This document shows positions 26,454 through 35,044 of a stretch of 42,969 nucleotides of DNA, piece by piece. The position numbers were made by a program, and so were the translations under genes. Source of the stretch: Chondrus crispus (taxonomy: Eukaryota > Rhodophyta > Florideophyceae > Gigartinales > Gigartinaceae); contig NW_005179377.1 in the NCBI RefSeq assembly GCF_000350225.1, forward strand, positions 1-42,969, read 5' to 3'. Numbering within the stretch: position 1 is the first letter of the stretch; each line of letters opens with the position of its first letter. The notes beneath the pieces were generated by a model. It was not told the origin of the DNA. It saw only the letters and a list, made by a program, of their open reading frames with translations, and did not search any database.

Positions 26454-27608
26454 TCACCGACTGAGAAAACAGCTAAGCATGGACTGCGAGCTCCTGAGCG
26501 GGTTCGGAAAAGCTTCTCTGAAGCTTTCGAGGAACATTTCTACGCGCGACGGGTTTGCACAAGACCTGAATATCCAGTGGTAGTATAGTTGCTCCACATC
26601 CTTCGGCGGGGGATATTTCTCGATGTACTCACGATTAAGCCAGATGAAGAGACCAAGCTCATGGAACTGGTGATAGGCGGCACGTGTTGTGTATGAAAAG
26701 TATGTTTCTTGGGCACGAAATGGAAGAGACCGAGGCGGTATGCGCACAAGCAGAATACCTTTCGAAGAAAGGGAGCGTATTCGCGCCAGGACTCCGTAAG
26801 ACTTTCCCAGCGGTAGCAGGGCACAACGGCAGTACGGCGTGATACCACGGGCGCCCTTATCAAATGCGGAAACTACTTCATGTATAAACTCTTTGTCGAA
26901 TGGTGGATTACCACCTGCGCCTTCAATGTCTTTTTCCCTGTCTTGCCATCTACCAAGGGAGCCAAAAAGGTCGTCATGTGGATCCGCGCTACAGTAGGAC
27001 TCCAGAACTCCGCTTTCGTTGAACGCGTCCGCGAATAATTCCGTCGTCACCCGCGAAGAGAGAAACCAGAGACTGTAAAGGTCCGGCGTGACGGTTCTGG
27101 AAGTCGGGTTGAAGCGCGCTTCACATTTGAGGTGCACTGCGTTGCAAAGAGCCATAAGGAAAGAGACATCGTCATAACCTGGCATAAATGTCGCCAAACC
27201 TTTTTCGTTGCGTTTTAAGCATTGTGCCACAGCCACGGGAGATATTGTAGCCTTTGGTTGGCATTGAGACGAGATGAACTCTCCATGCGGTACATACACT
27301 GCACGAGAAAACCGAGCGTATAAACGTCGCGCGACCTCTGCGCGAATCACAAATTTCGATGCCCTGCCATAACCTTGTCGGTATTTTTTGGCCACTGAAA
27401 CACAGTAAACAAAGCAGCCAAGACCGTGGCAGTTACCGCGTCGCAGCTGGAGAGGTTCGAGTTTATGCCCTTCAAGCGGTATTGCTCCGGCGCAGCATGT
27501 TGCTAGTAGGTCGCAACATATTTGCGTTGATCGGTGTCTACTGATCATTGGAGCACCGCGACCTTTCCAGCGCATATCTAGGCCATATTCGTATGTTCCA
27601 ATGGACAT
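26454..27608 (-). CDS. PCIF1-like adenine-N6 methyltransferase
   Basis: A 384-residue product starts at ATG 27608; the frame opens further upstream, but only on TTG, and that extra part looks non-conserved. The diagnostic piece is Asn-Pro-Pro-Phe at residues 233-236, in the context LFGSLGRWQD, then GGNPPFDKEF. This parallels the PCIF1 family, where a YFGS-type segment precedes ANPPF, the adenine-binding motif of N6-methyltransferases. Upstream YCSADPHDD and downstream TYFSYTTRAAYHQ also fit the family. Human PCIF1 methylates cap-adjacent adenosine in mRNA, while relatives in protists and mobile DNA may act on DNA or RNA. No WW domain is present, unlike human PCIF1. The S-adenosylmethionine site cannot be confirmed by eye. 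It converges on the giant gene, which invites a joint role. Confidence 0.75.
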   Translation of the reverse strand: MSIGTYEYGLDMRWKGRGAPMISRHRSTQICCDLLATCCAGAIPLEGHKLEPLQLRRGNCHGLGCFVYCVSVAKKYRQGYGRASKFVIRAEVARRLYARFSRAVYVPHGEFISSQCQPKATISPVAVAQCLKRNEKGLATFMPGYDDVSFLMALCNAVHLKCEARFNPTSRTVTPDLYSLWFLSSRVTTELFADAFNESGVLESYCSADPHDDLFGSLGRWQDREKDIEGAGGNPPFDKEFIHEVVSAFDKGARGITPYCRCALLPLGKSYGVLARIRSLSSKGILLVRIPPRSLPFRAQETYFSYTTRAAYHQFHELGLFIWLNREYIEKYPPPKDVEQLYYHWIFRSCANPSRVEMFLESFREAFPNPLRSSQSMLSCFLSR

Positions 27609-28650
27609 CTTGAAGCGTGTATGGTTTCTCCCAGGGCCTAGAGGACGGAGCGGCGAGCACGATTCTGTGAAACAAATTTTTTCGGGGAGTGCAAGGAAGT
27701 TGGTTGTGTAGACATGCGATGAAGGGGTATCGCAGGCTCTGCCTCGGGACAGCCGCAAGTGTTGGTTATCCTGCTTCGGTTCGAGCGGGTACGGGAGGAG
27801 TTTGATGCAGAACGTGCTAGCATAAGCGGGACGAAGTGGTTCGCGTCGGAGAAGAGGGGAGGGGAAGCGGGGTTGGATGGTGAGTAGATGTAACTGTCGA
27901 AATCTGGAAGAGCACTGCAATGGGCAGGAAGCAAATTCTTGATTATAATTTCTACGCTCGCTACGCAGCCCTTGCTGCCTCGAAATGACGATTTCCGAAT
28001 ACAGCAAAAATGATGCCGAACCTCACGGACTGTTCCCGCCAGCAGCCTCTGGCCAGCAAATAAAACTTGATTTGACGGTGCCCAAGGGACCGGGCACAAC
28101 ACCGCTGTACTGTGCATGCGATACGTGTACCCTTGCTACGGCACTGTACCAGTTGTTCATACATGAAGTTCATGTACAGTTTCAGCTTTTGCTTGTCTGA
28201 ATGTATATTTTCGTTGTTTTCTTCAAACCTTGCTGGGGAGAAGGCCACACAGAGGGTACAGAGCGGCAGGCCACACGTGTTTCAGAAAACCACTTCTGCT
28301 GGCCATAGCGGGACAAGACAGATAAATGAACGCAGCCGTCTTTGTCCATGTCCTTCCATTTCACCCTTGACTGAAACCGGAGAGGCAGCAGGAATGGTCT
28401 CAGCAGTGGGGAGCATTCGGTGATTTCTGAGACTATTGAAATCACCCTGAGATCTTTCTGTTATATCGAGCAACGACTGCGCACTCGGAAGCAAATCAGG
28501 CACGAATTTGGTCATTTGGTCTAGTTGAAGCGGAATCATCCCCCCACTACTCACGTACGGGCTGCGACGGGCCACGCTCAATGCATGATCCAGTGAAAAT
28601 TGAAACGACAAAGCGTGCTAACACACAATTTTGTCGAAGGCCTGCCGATT
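27609..28650. other. Divergent promoter region between methyltransferase and RAB3GAP1-like gene
   Basis: About 1 kb separates the two divergent starts. An open minus-strand frame continues to 28007 without an ATG and could be a 5' leader or exon of the methyltransferase. A short inverted repeat (ACATGAAGTTCATGT, about 28162-28176) is present. No other gene is visible. Confidence 0.4.
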
Positions 28651-31464
28651 ATGGACCAAGTCGCTGACATACTGCCAGTGAAAGATGCCGATGAACTAAT
28701 TGATTTCACATGCGCATCTCCATGGGAACGACTCGCCCTCGACGTGGAACTCGAACTTCGCGCATGGGGCCTTCATGACGGCCAGCAACCGAACGATGAC
28801 AAGGACGGCGCCGAAATTCCAACGTCTCAAAAACTCCGCTCCTCCGGTTTGGAGCCAGACCCGATAGCTGCTCGTGTCGTTTCGATCGGAGACAAGCGCC
28901 TCGTATTAGAACTGCGAAGCGCACTTCCCTGTGTTACTTTGGACGCACCCCCGCTTGAGCGAATCCTAGGGGTAAACAAGAGTGTGCTTCTCAGCGCGGA
29001 TACTGCCGACGGCATTATTGCTGATGACGCCTCAGATGCAGCCGTGCTTCTATCAGCTATGGCTGTTGCTGCATCAGCGTGCTCCTGTTCCATTCCGATG
29101 ATCGTTCCTGTCGGACGCCCAAGTTCTTTACGTTTCATCGGCCGTCAACTCTATCCAACTCATCTTCGTTTTTCGTGTGATTACACTCACCAGATTGAAC
29201 CCAACTATACCCATCTTGCCGGTCTGCTGATCTTGTTTCGAAACAAGCGGACTTCTGCAAAAAGACTTAAACCCCCACCCGCGAACGATGCTGTCATTTC
29301 CGCAAAGTTTAAATATGACTGGGTCGACTTTTCGTTCAAGCTCACTCCAATTCCAGGCTCGTTCGCATCCGATCGTCGCCTATCTGCGATTCAGGCAGAT
29401 GCCATTGCCGAATATGACCCCATCAAGAGAATTCATGTCACAGCCATATGGGACGACTTCCCTGTGAGCGCGCTGCAACGCAATGCCGTGCTGGCTGGTA
29501 TGCCTGCGTCGACTGCTTCACGTCTCCGCTTGGCCCTGTCAAGTGACTTGTTGGAAGCCATGGCGAGCACTCAGATACCATCCGCGAGAATTCATCTTAC
29601 GAACCCGGCATTGAAACTGCTGAAGTACGCCCAGAGTGCCGCAATCGCTTCCGACAGCCGCCATCCCGCTGCCCCTCGCCCTGTTGTGGATGTACGGAAG
29701 AAGATACCATCGATGACGTCGGGATCGAGGGGTGTAGCGGCCGGTGCTGACACGGCGCAGGATGGAAGATCACAACGGAAGGGGTCAGAGCGCGAAAGTC
29801 TGTCCGCATTAGATACCTTCTTCACTGAGGTCGGGGAGTACGTTGCGGCTGCAGCGGTACAGGATGATACAATCGATGAGCAGTTTGTCACCTCTGCGGT
29901 GGCCTCTCTTTTTGAAATGAACCTTGGACATGGAATTATGGCGGATGTAGTTGACGCAATTGGGCCGAATGCGGCGGAAACAACAGTCCTAGAAAGGCTT
30001 GCACGGTTATTAGCTGCTTCAGAGACCTTGAACGCAACACAAAAGCTCTGGAACCTGTTTTTGGATGGAGTGGAGGTGCATTGGGAGCAGGGATGGGTCG
30101 TTGGCGGTGTTCCATTCAACTTAGAGAACGGCCCAGATCACAACGCCAGTTTGGTGATACAGAAGCTGCAAATGATTAATTGCTGTATAGAGAGGCGGCG
30201 GCATGAAGCGCTTCGGGCCTCGGCGACTCTACAAGGAGATGCTGGTCAAGATCGAGGCCGAAAGAATCTTCTCAAAGGTATCGCTTTAGTAGCAGAGCAG
30301 GTTTGCACTAGCGAAGGTAGTGAGAGCAATAGTGATCAGGTTTGGGAGCCGTATGTCCAGCCAGGGCCTTTCATGACAAGGGATATGGTTGAGGAAGAAC
30401 AGCAGAGAATGGTTCGCCGGGCAGAGGCAAAAGATACAGATGACGAAAGCGAAGTTCGGAGGCAATCTCTAACTTTGAAGAGTGACATGATGGCTTTTAA
30501 AGCTGCTAATCCGAATGCTACCATGGCTGATTTTGTGCGATGGTTTTCCCCAGCTGACTGGATCACCGCAGAGGAACTAGAGCAACAGGTCTCAAGTAGC
30601 CAAGCAGGCACCATCCCAGACGAAGGACTATCCCCAGAAACAAATCAAACAGTAGTGACATCAATGGATGCGACTGGTGCATCCAAGGACGAGGGCGAAG
30701 GTGCATCGCTGCACTTTGCAAACCGAGACGGTGCTCCTGCTCCAGAAGCGCTGGCCAAACAATCAAAACGGCAAGGACGTTTGAGCGCGCGCATGAGCTG
30801 TAAAGGAAATGTATGGGAAGAGCTCTGGAACGAAGCAGATGATATCCCCGCGGCGAAGCAAGTGCCTCTTTTTGATGCAAGCGCTCACGGGAGCAAGGCT
30901 TTAGGGGATTTACGTGCTATGCCGCTGTCGCAAGTGTTGATGCATTTGGCGGTCCTTCAAGGAAGTGGAGCTGCGATGCTACTGCATACGGCATTTTGCA
31001 GAAACCCGGCATTGCCCGGTGTGCGAGGTGAAATCGAGCGAGCTAAGCAAATGATGCGCAACTTGAGTTGTTCACTACCAATTGATGAGGCCGATGTGAC
31101 ACAACTAGGGCATGTAGCTGAGGCACTCGATCGGGTCGGAGTTGCGGAGCACGCAGCCCTGGTGGCGACATCGGTGTTTACGAAACTCCCCCCAGTTGAG
31201 GGACTGGGTCACATCGTGGACAGCCTTGCGTGTGGGCAAACTGCTGAAGTGAGTGAAGAGCGAGAGCGGGAATTAATCACTCGGATGGCCGGTCTTGGGG
31301 ACGGGGGCTGGAGAAGCATCTTGCTGCCCGAACAGCGCGAGTTTGTGATCATGGGGCGAAGCGAGGACATTAATCTTGGGGGTTTGAAGGACCGGATGTA
31401 TGCGCGGTTGAGTCGAGACGAATTCCGAGTTGGTTTTCGACTTGGTATTGATTATTCTGTGTAG
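28651..31464 (+). CDS. RAB3GAP1: Rab3 GTPase-activating protein catalytic subunit
   Basis: A 937-residue single frame starts at ATG 28651; the upstream in-frame start is TTG. The N-terminus ELIDFTCASPWERL matches the RAB3GAP1 family opening (IxDFTxASxWER). Near residues 564-636 lies the hallmark block: VWEPYVQPGP, MVEEEQQRM, LKSDMMAFKAANP, DFVRWFSPADW. In the human protein the GTPase-activating arginine maps to the C-terminal conserved part, and the FVRW arginine here is the natural candidate. With RAB3GAP2, the complex acts on Rab3 and as exchange factor for Rab18 in ER and autophagy traffic. The length is close to human (981). It is an ordinary host gene. Its 3' end converges on the RING-H2 gene. 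Confidence 0.9.
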   Translation: MDQVADILPVKDADELIDFTCASPWERLALDVELELRAWGLHDGQQPNDDKDGAEIPTSQKLRSSGLEPDPIAARVVSIGDKRLVLELRSALPCVTLDAPPLERILGVNKSVLLSADTADGIIADDASDAAVLLSAMAVAASACSCSIPMIVPVGRPSSLRFIGRQLYPTHLRFSCDYTHQIEPNYTHLAGLLILFRNKRTSAKRLKPPPANDAVISAKFKYDWVDFSFKLTPIPGSFASDRRLSAIQADAIAEYDPIKRIHVTAIWDDFPVSALQRNAVLAGMPASTASRLRLALSSDLLEAMASTQIPSARIHLTNPALKLLKYAQSAAIASDSRHPAAPRPVVDVRKKIPSMTSGSRGVAAGADTAQDGRSQRKGSERESLSALDTFFTEVGEYVAAAAVQDDTIDEQFVTSAVASLFEMNLGHGIMADVVDAIGPNAAETTVLERLARLLAASETLNATQKLWNLFLDGVEVHWEQGWVVGGVPFNLENGPDHNASLVIQKLQMINCCIERRRHEALRASATLQGDAGQDRGRKNLLKGIALVAEQVCTSEGSESNSDQVWEPYVQPGPFMTRDMVEEEQQRMVRRAEAKDTDDESEVRRQSLTLKSDMMAFKAANPNATMADFVRWFSPADWITAEELEQQVSSSQAGTIPDEGLSPETNQTVVTSMDATGASKDEGEGASLHFANRDGAPAPEALAKQSKRQGRLSARMSCKGNVWEELWNEADDIPAAKQVPLFDASAHGSKALGDLRAMPLSQVLMHLAVLQGSGAAMLLHTAFCRNPALPGVRGEIERAKQMMRNLSCSLPIDEADVTQLGHVAEALDRVGVAEHAALVATSVFTKLPPVEGLGHIVDSLACGQTAEVSEERERELITRMAGLGDGGWRSILLPEQREFVIMGRSEDINLGGLKDRMYARLSRDEFRVGFRLGIDYSV

Positions 31465-31620
31465 CGGAAGATTGCAGTGTTGGTTTCTCGGGTCTTCAAC
31501 GAGGTGTCAAGCAACGATCTCGTGGCCGAAGCCCGCTGCGGGGGCGGCCCCGACGAGACCAGACGTGGAATGCACCCCGGAAGTAGATTATATATACACG
31601 GTAAACGGGATGTACCGACG

Positions 31621-32297
31621 TCAGCATGCATCCATCTTGCACATTGGACATAAGCTCTTCTTTTCCAACCATACATCAACACACTGACAAGACATGAGCG
31701 GCGAAAGCAAGAGATACAGCAATATTAGTCAGAAACAGACACAAAGGCGCTTAGAAACAGCAGCACAAACGCGACTCGGCGACGACGAAAACGGGCACGT
31801 ACCTCTGCATGAAACGCGTGGTCACAGTGAAGGTGGCGGACAGTGTCGCCACCCTCATAAACGCCCAAGCAGATAGCGCACTTATCGCCCTTCTGCACGG
31901 GCCTGATGACGTCCCCTCCCGGCATGTCGAGCCCGGCAGGGCCATCGAGGACGAGCTGGAGCGGCATGGCGTCGATGACGGAGCGGCACGCGCCCCTGCC
32001 GACGAAGAGGCCGAGCATCATGTCGACGACAAGGGCCCACAGCCCCGTCGGCTCGTGCGAGCGGCGCGGCAGCAGGGCGTGCAGGCGCGTGGAGATGGAG
32101 TGGAACACGGTGGAGAGCGTCGACGGCGGCGGCGGACACGACGTCGGCGGACACGACGTCGGCGGACACGACGTCGGCGGACACGACATCGGCAGCGACG
32201 GCTCGCGCAAAGTGAAGGCGGCGCAGATGTCGAAGTAGGCGAACAGCACCGCGTCCATCTTGCGCGCGGGGAGAGGCTCTTGCGGGGCGGGAGGCAT
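31621..32297 (-). CDS. RING-H2 protein, two exons (ubiquitin ligase type)
   Basis: Exon 1 is 32297-31803 (165 codons) and exon 2 is 31683-31621. The 119-base intron has GTACGT at the donor and TTGTCAG at the acceptor. The frame read without splicing ends in a meaningless Arg/Val tail. Spliced, it gives a full RING-H2: CAIC, then CDHAFH in exon 1, joined exactly at a codon boundary to CVDVWL and CPMC in exon 2. The product has 185 residues and ends right after the RING (KMDAC). An N-terminal hydrophobic stretch (AVLFAYFDICAAF) and a second one (LWALVVDMMLGLFVG) could be membrane-associated. Residues 36-55 are a repeated (T/M)SCPP run. RING-H2 proteins recruit E2 enzymes; the target is unknown. 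The start could instead be Met14. Confidence 0.82.
32131..32190. repeat. Four tandem 15-base units encoding SCPP repeats
   Basis: Four units of GGCGGACACGACGTC, the last with one change, lie in frame inside exon 1 of the RING-H2 gene. They encode four five-residue (T/M)SCPP units. The period is a multiple of three, so copy-number change keeps the frame. Confidence 0.9.
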
Positions 32298-32308
32298 CGC
32301 GGCGGGAA

Positions 32309-32400
32309 GCGGGCTTGGTTGTCTCGGAGAGGATGGGGAGGATACGCGGGTGAGGCGGGCTTGGTTGTATCGGAGAGGATGGGGAGGATACGCGGGTGAG
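32309..32400. repeat. 46-base tandem repeat, two copies
   Basis: Units 32309-32354 and 32355-32400 differ by about one base. They lie just upstream of the RING-H2 start, so they probably fall in its promoter or leader. Each unit contains GGATGGGGAGGATACGCGGG. Confidence 0.85.
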
Positions 32401-32848
32401 GCGGGGGCGCAGGCGGGGAGGACGCGATGGCGATGAGACGAGGCGGCGCTTGAGAAGTCGCGAGGCAGATGGGCCGCGGATTGAAGAGATGAATCTTGGG
32501 GGGCGGTGTATGGGGTGCGGGCAACACAGCAATGAAATGGATCGAAATCTCAACGGCGTGTCGCCCAATGGGCGCGGCGCACGGGGCAATCTGCTGCCAC
32601 GGCGTAAGACAGAAGTATATCGGGGCGGAGGCGGACCGCGTTTGGCCAACAAGTGGCATCCCCCGCTTGGGTGCGCCCGTTCACCGCGCCAGTTCCTTTG
32701 CTTTTGCTTCTGCTTCTCATTTTGCTCCCCGTTGACGCGTCGTGCCTGCCGCGGGCAGCGCGGCCCTTACAGATCCGTAAGGAACAGTCCTCTGTATAGC
32801 ACTATCTGTATGGCGCAGCGTACACTAAATCACTTCGCCGTACAGTGC
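32401..32848. other. GC-rich spacer upstream of the RING-H2 gene
   Basis: Frames on both strands are Arg/Pro-rich and without domains. No gene is supported. The region leads into the hairpin-rich stretch at 32849. Confidence 0.4.
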
Positions 32849-32920
32849 AGTACCCAAGGGTACTACTGCCCGGTGAGCAGAGAGATGCTGCTGGCAGCAT
32901 CTCTCTGCTGGCACCAGCAG
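32849..32920. repeat. Hairpin cluster with 16-bp perfect stem
   Basis: GTACCC-AA-GGGTAC at 32849-32862 is followed by 16-base perfect arms 32876-32891 and 32894-32909 (AGCAGAGAGATGCTGC and its complement) around a two-base gap. CTGCTGG-CA-CCAGCAG at 32905-32920 overlaps the end. It is most likely a foldback or miniature element. Confidence 0.75.
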
Positions 32921-33336
32921 CCGCCCGCAGCCGCGCCCAAACTAGAGAGTTGACGTGCCAGATCACCCCGGTTCGCATGGCGTCTGCGCTGCCGCGCTCC
33001 GCTGCTCGCGGCAGATACGAGCCGCACGACAAGCGCCCGTCTACGTTGGGGACGGTCAGCCCCCGCTACGGCCAGCGCTGTCCTACAAGCCGGCGTATCC
33101 ATCTGCCGACACCGCTCGCCGTGCCGCGAGCTCCTCCGCTCGCTAGCCAGCGCGCGCCGAATCATCTGCTGCCTGCTGCGCAGCATGGTTGATCGCCCCG
33201 GCGCGGGCGCGCGGACGGCCGTGGCGCGCTGCCCCGTCTACGTGAGAGGTGCCGGCGCGCGGTCGCGGCGGAGGCGGCAGCCTTTGCTGCTCCGCGCGGG
33301 CAGAGGCAGGCCTCCTCCTCGATGATCCGTTTGAAA

Positions 33337-33476
33337 GGTACACGTGTACCTCGACGTAGGGACGGTCTCCGCGATTATGCCTCTACCATGGGTATATAGT
33401 ATATACCCTTGGTAGAGGCAAAAGGCACGCATTATACTACTATATACTATATACAGTAGTATAATGCGTGCCTTTT
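33337..33476. repeat. Two long hairpins and a palindrome in tandem
   Basis: GGTACACGTGTACC is a palindrome at 33337-33350. A 43-base near-perfect hairpin (33378-33420) has 10-base outer arms, TGCCTCTACC. It abuts a second hairpin with 21-base perfect arms (33420-33440, 33456-33476) and a 15-base loop. Smaller ones follow at 33610-33680 (TGTACCGC/GCGGTACA, GTAAAGCTTTAC, TACCCTTC/GAAGGGTA). They could be foldback elements or the precursor of a small RNA. Confidence 0.75.
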
Positions 33477-33942
33477 GATGCTGAAAACTGAAATGATTTG
33501 CAAAATTGGACGGCCAATCTGGACAGCACTTGTGTAACGACAAGAGATTTTGTCCTGAGTGAGGAGTGAGGAGTCGTCGGCAATACCGGAGAGTATCGTT
33601 TTTGTCTACTGTACCGCTGCGGTACATTACAAGTAAAGCTTTACATACCCTTCTTGAAGGGTAGTACCCTTGGTACAGTAAGGTTGTCTGTAAAGTCACG
33701 AGAACGCGTGTTTTGGCGGGCGTGTTTGCTCATATTTTCTAAACGCAAAATATTCAGACAACGCGTTTGGCAAAACTCACATCATACCGAAAACTGGGGC
33801 ATGTGAGTTTCCCACGAGTTTCACATCCGCCTGATCACACCAGTGCCGGATCGACCGGTCTTGAGGGAAAACAAACTGGGGTTTTCGTTCTTTTCATCAG
33901 TACAAACGAGTCTCGACTGCACAGGTCGTATCGATATGCGTA
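33477..33942. other. Spacer between hairpins and a small possible gene
   Basis: Holds the smaller hairpins at 33610-33680. Otherwise I see AT-rich sequence without a supported gene. Confidence 0.4.
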
Positions 33943-34194
33943 ATGGACGCCCCTATCGCTTCATCTGCGCAGAGTCCATTGACGGATCAAAGCGCGACAG
34001 GATCTGCCACAGATGCCGCCGAAGCAACTGCGAAAGATAGACAAGTAGAAGCTTCTAAAAAGCGGTCCTCTCCAAACGGCCCCCTTCAGCCCGTCAAGAA
34101 GACGAAACACATCGCTCTTTCGACTGAGAACCACTCTATCCTTGTGGCGAGCTTCGATATTTGCTTCAGCGAGTACTCGCGCACGTGCACGTGA
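33943..34194 (+). CDS. Small possible gene with nuclear-localisation-like stretch
   Basis: An 83-codon frame starts at ATG 33943. Its product is Ser/Ala-rich, then basic (KKRSSPNGPLQPVKKTKH), like a bipartite nuclear signal. No domain is recognised. Read without splicing it ends at 34194. A possible intron from GTACTC (about 34172) to an acceptor TTACTTTAAG (about 34310) would keep the frame and end in DPAILRANE followed by a stop overlapping AATAAA, a poly(A) signal. This is a guess from the pattern. It may be a short spurious frame. Confidence 0.3.
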   Translation: MDAPIASSAQSPLTDQSATGSATDAAEATAKDRQVEASKKRSSPNGPLQPVKKTKHIALSTENHSILVASFDICFSEYSRTCT

Positions 34195-35044
34195 TCCGTC
34201 GGGCGGCACAAAGTTGTACCAGACATGCGTTTGTTGCGGGCAGGCACCCTGCTGGAGGTCAGCCCGCAAAACCCGTAGCGGAAATTTTCAATCTTTGGGG
34301 TTACTTTAAGTCCAGCGATTTTGCGGGCAAATGAATAAAACGGACAAACTTGTGAAGAATTCATTCAAGCTCTTCCTAAACATCTCGCCGGGTCGGGTTA
34401 GGGCACGTTCGCGCCGTTGGTATGCAGTACTCCAGTAATGGCAACATGCGCTAAACGCTGGGGTGTGGTGTACGGCACACAGAAGTCAATCTCTCTGAGG
34501 GGCGGGAGAACCGTCCTCCGTCCCTGCGAGCAAAATGTGGTGGTGGAAAAGCGACTTGGAAAGCTCCCTCATACTGTACCGTAGGAGCCCAAATTGACCT
34601 GATCTGGGGATACTGTAGAAGTTCTACCCAGCCATTATGCGGCATCAAAAGCAACCACGGGACGTGGAAGAAGCGGCGCGTGCCTCCGCCGCAGAGCCCA
34701 TCAAAAATTCCTAACTTTTGGCCGCTTTGCACGAAGCCCAAGTGTGGACCACTATACAGTATGTCTACGGAACATCCTTGCACCGTCATGGCCCTATATC
34801 GCCCCACGTCTGGACGTCTGGACCAGCTCGGGCTCCGACCCCGATTTTGTGCGTTCCGCCTCCACCAACATACTCCTCAATGTTGTCCACCTTGCTACGC
34901 TTCGCCCCGCGCCACCCCGCCGCGCCCCCCTTCCATAAGTTCCAATCCCCCAACGCCGCCCGCCTGCACCTGCACCTCGTGCAGCCCTGCCTCACTGCGC
35001 CGCCCCCTATCCCAGCCGCGCAACCCCGGCCCGACCCCGCCGCC
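34195..35044. other. Spacer and leader upstream of the LON-RING gene
   Basis: No gene is supported. The LON-RING frame extends upstream to 34718 without a stop, and an in-frame ATG at 34880 would add 55 residues. The 34900-35040 stretch is C-rich, as expected for a leader. Confidence 0.4.
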
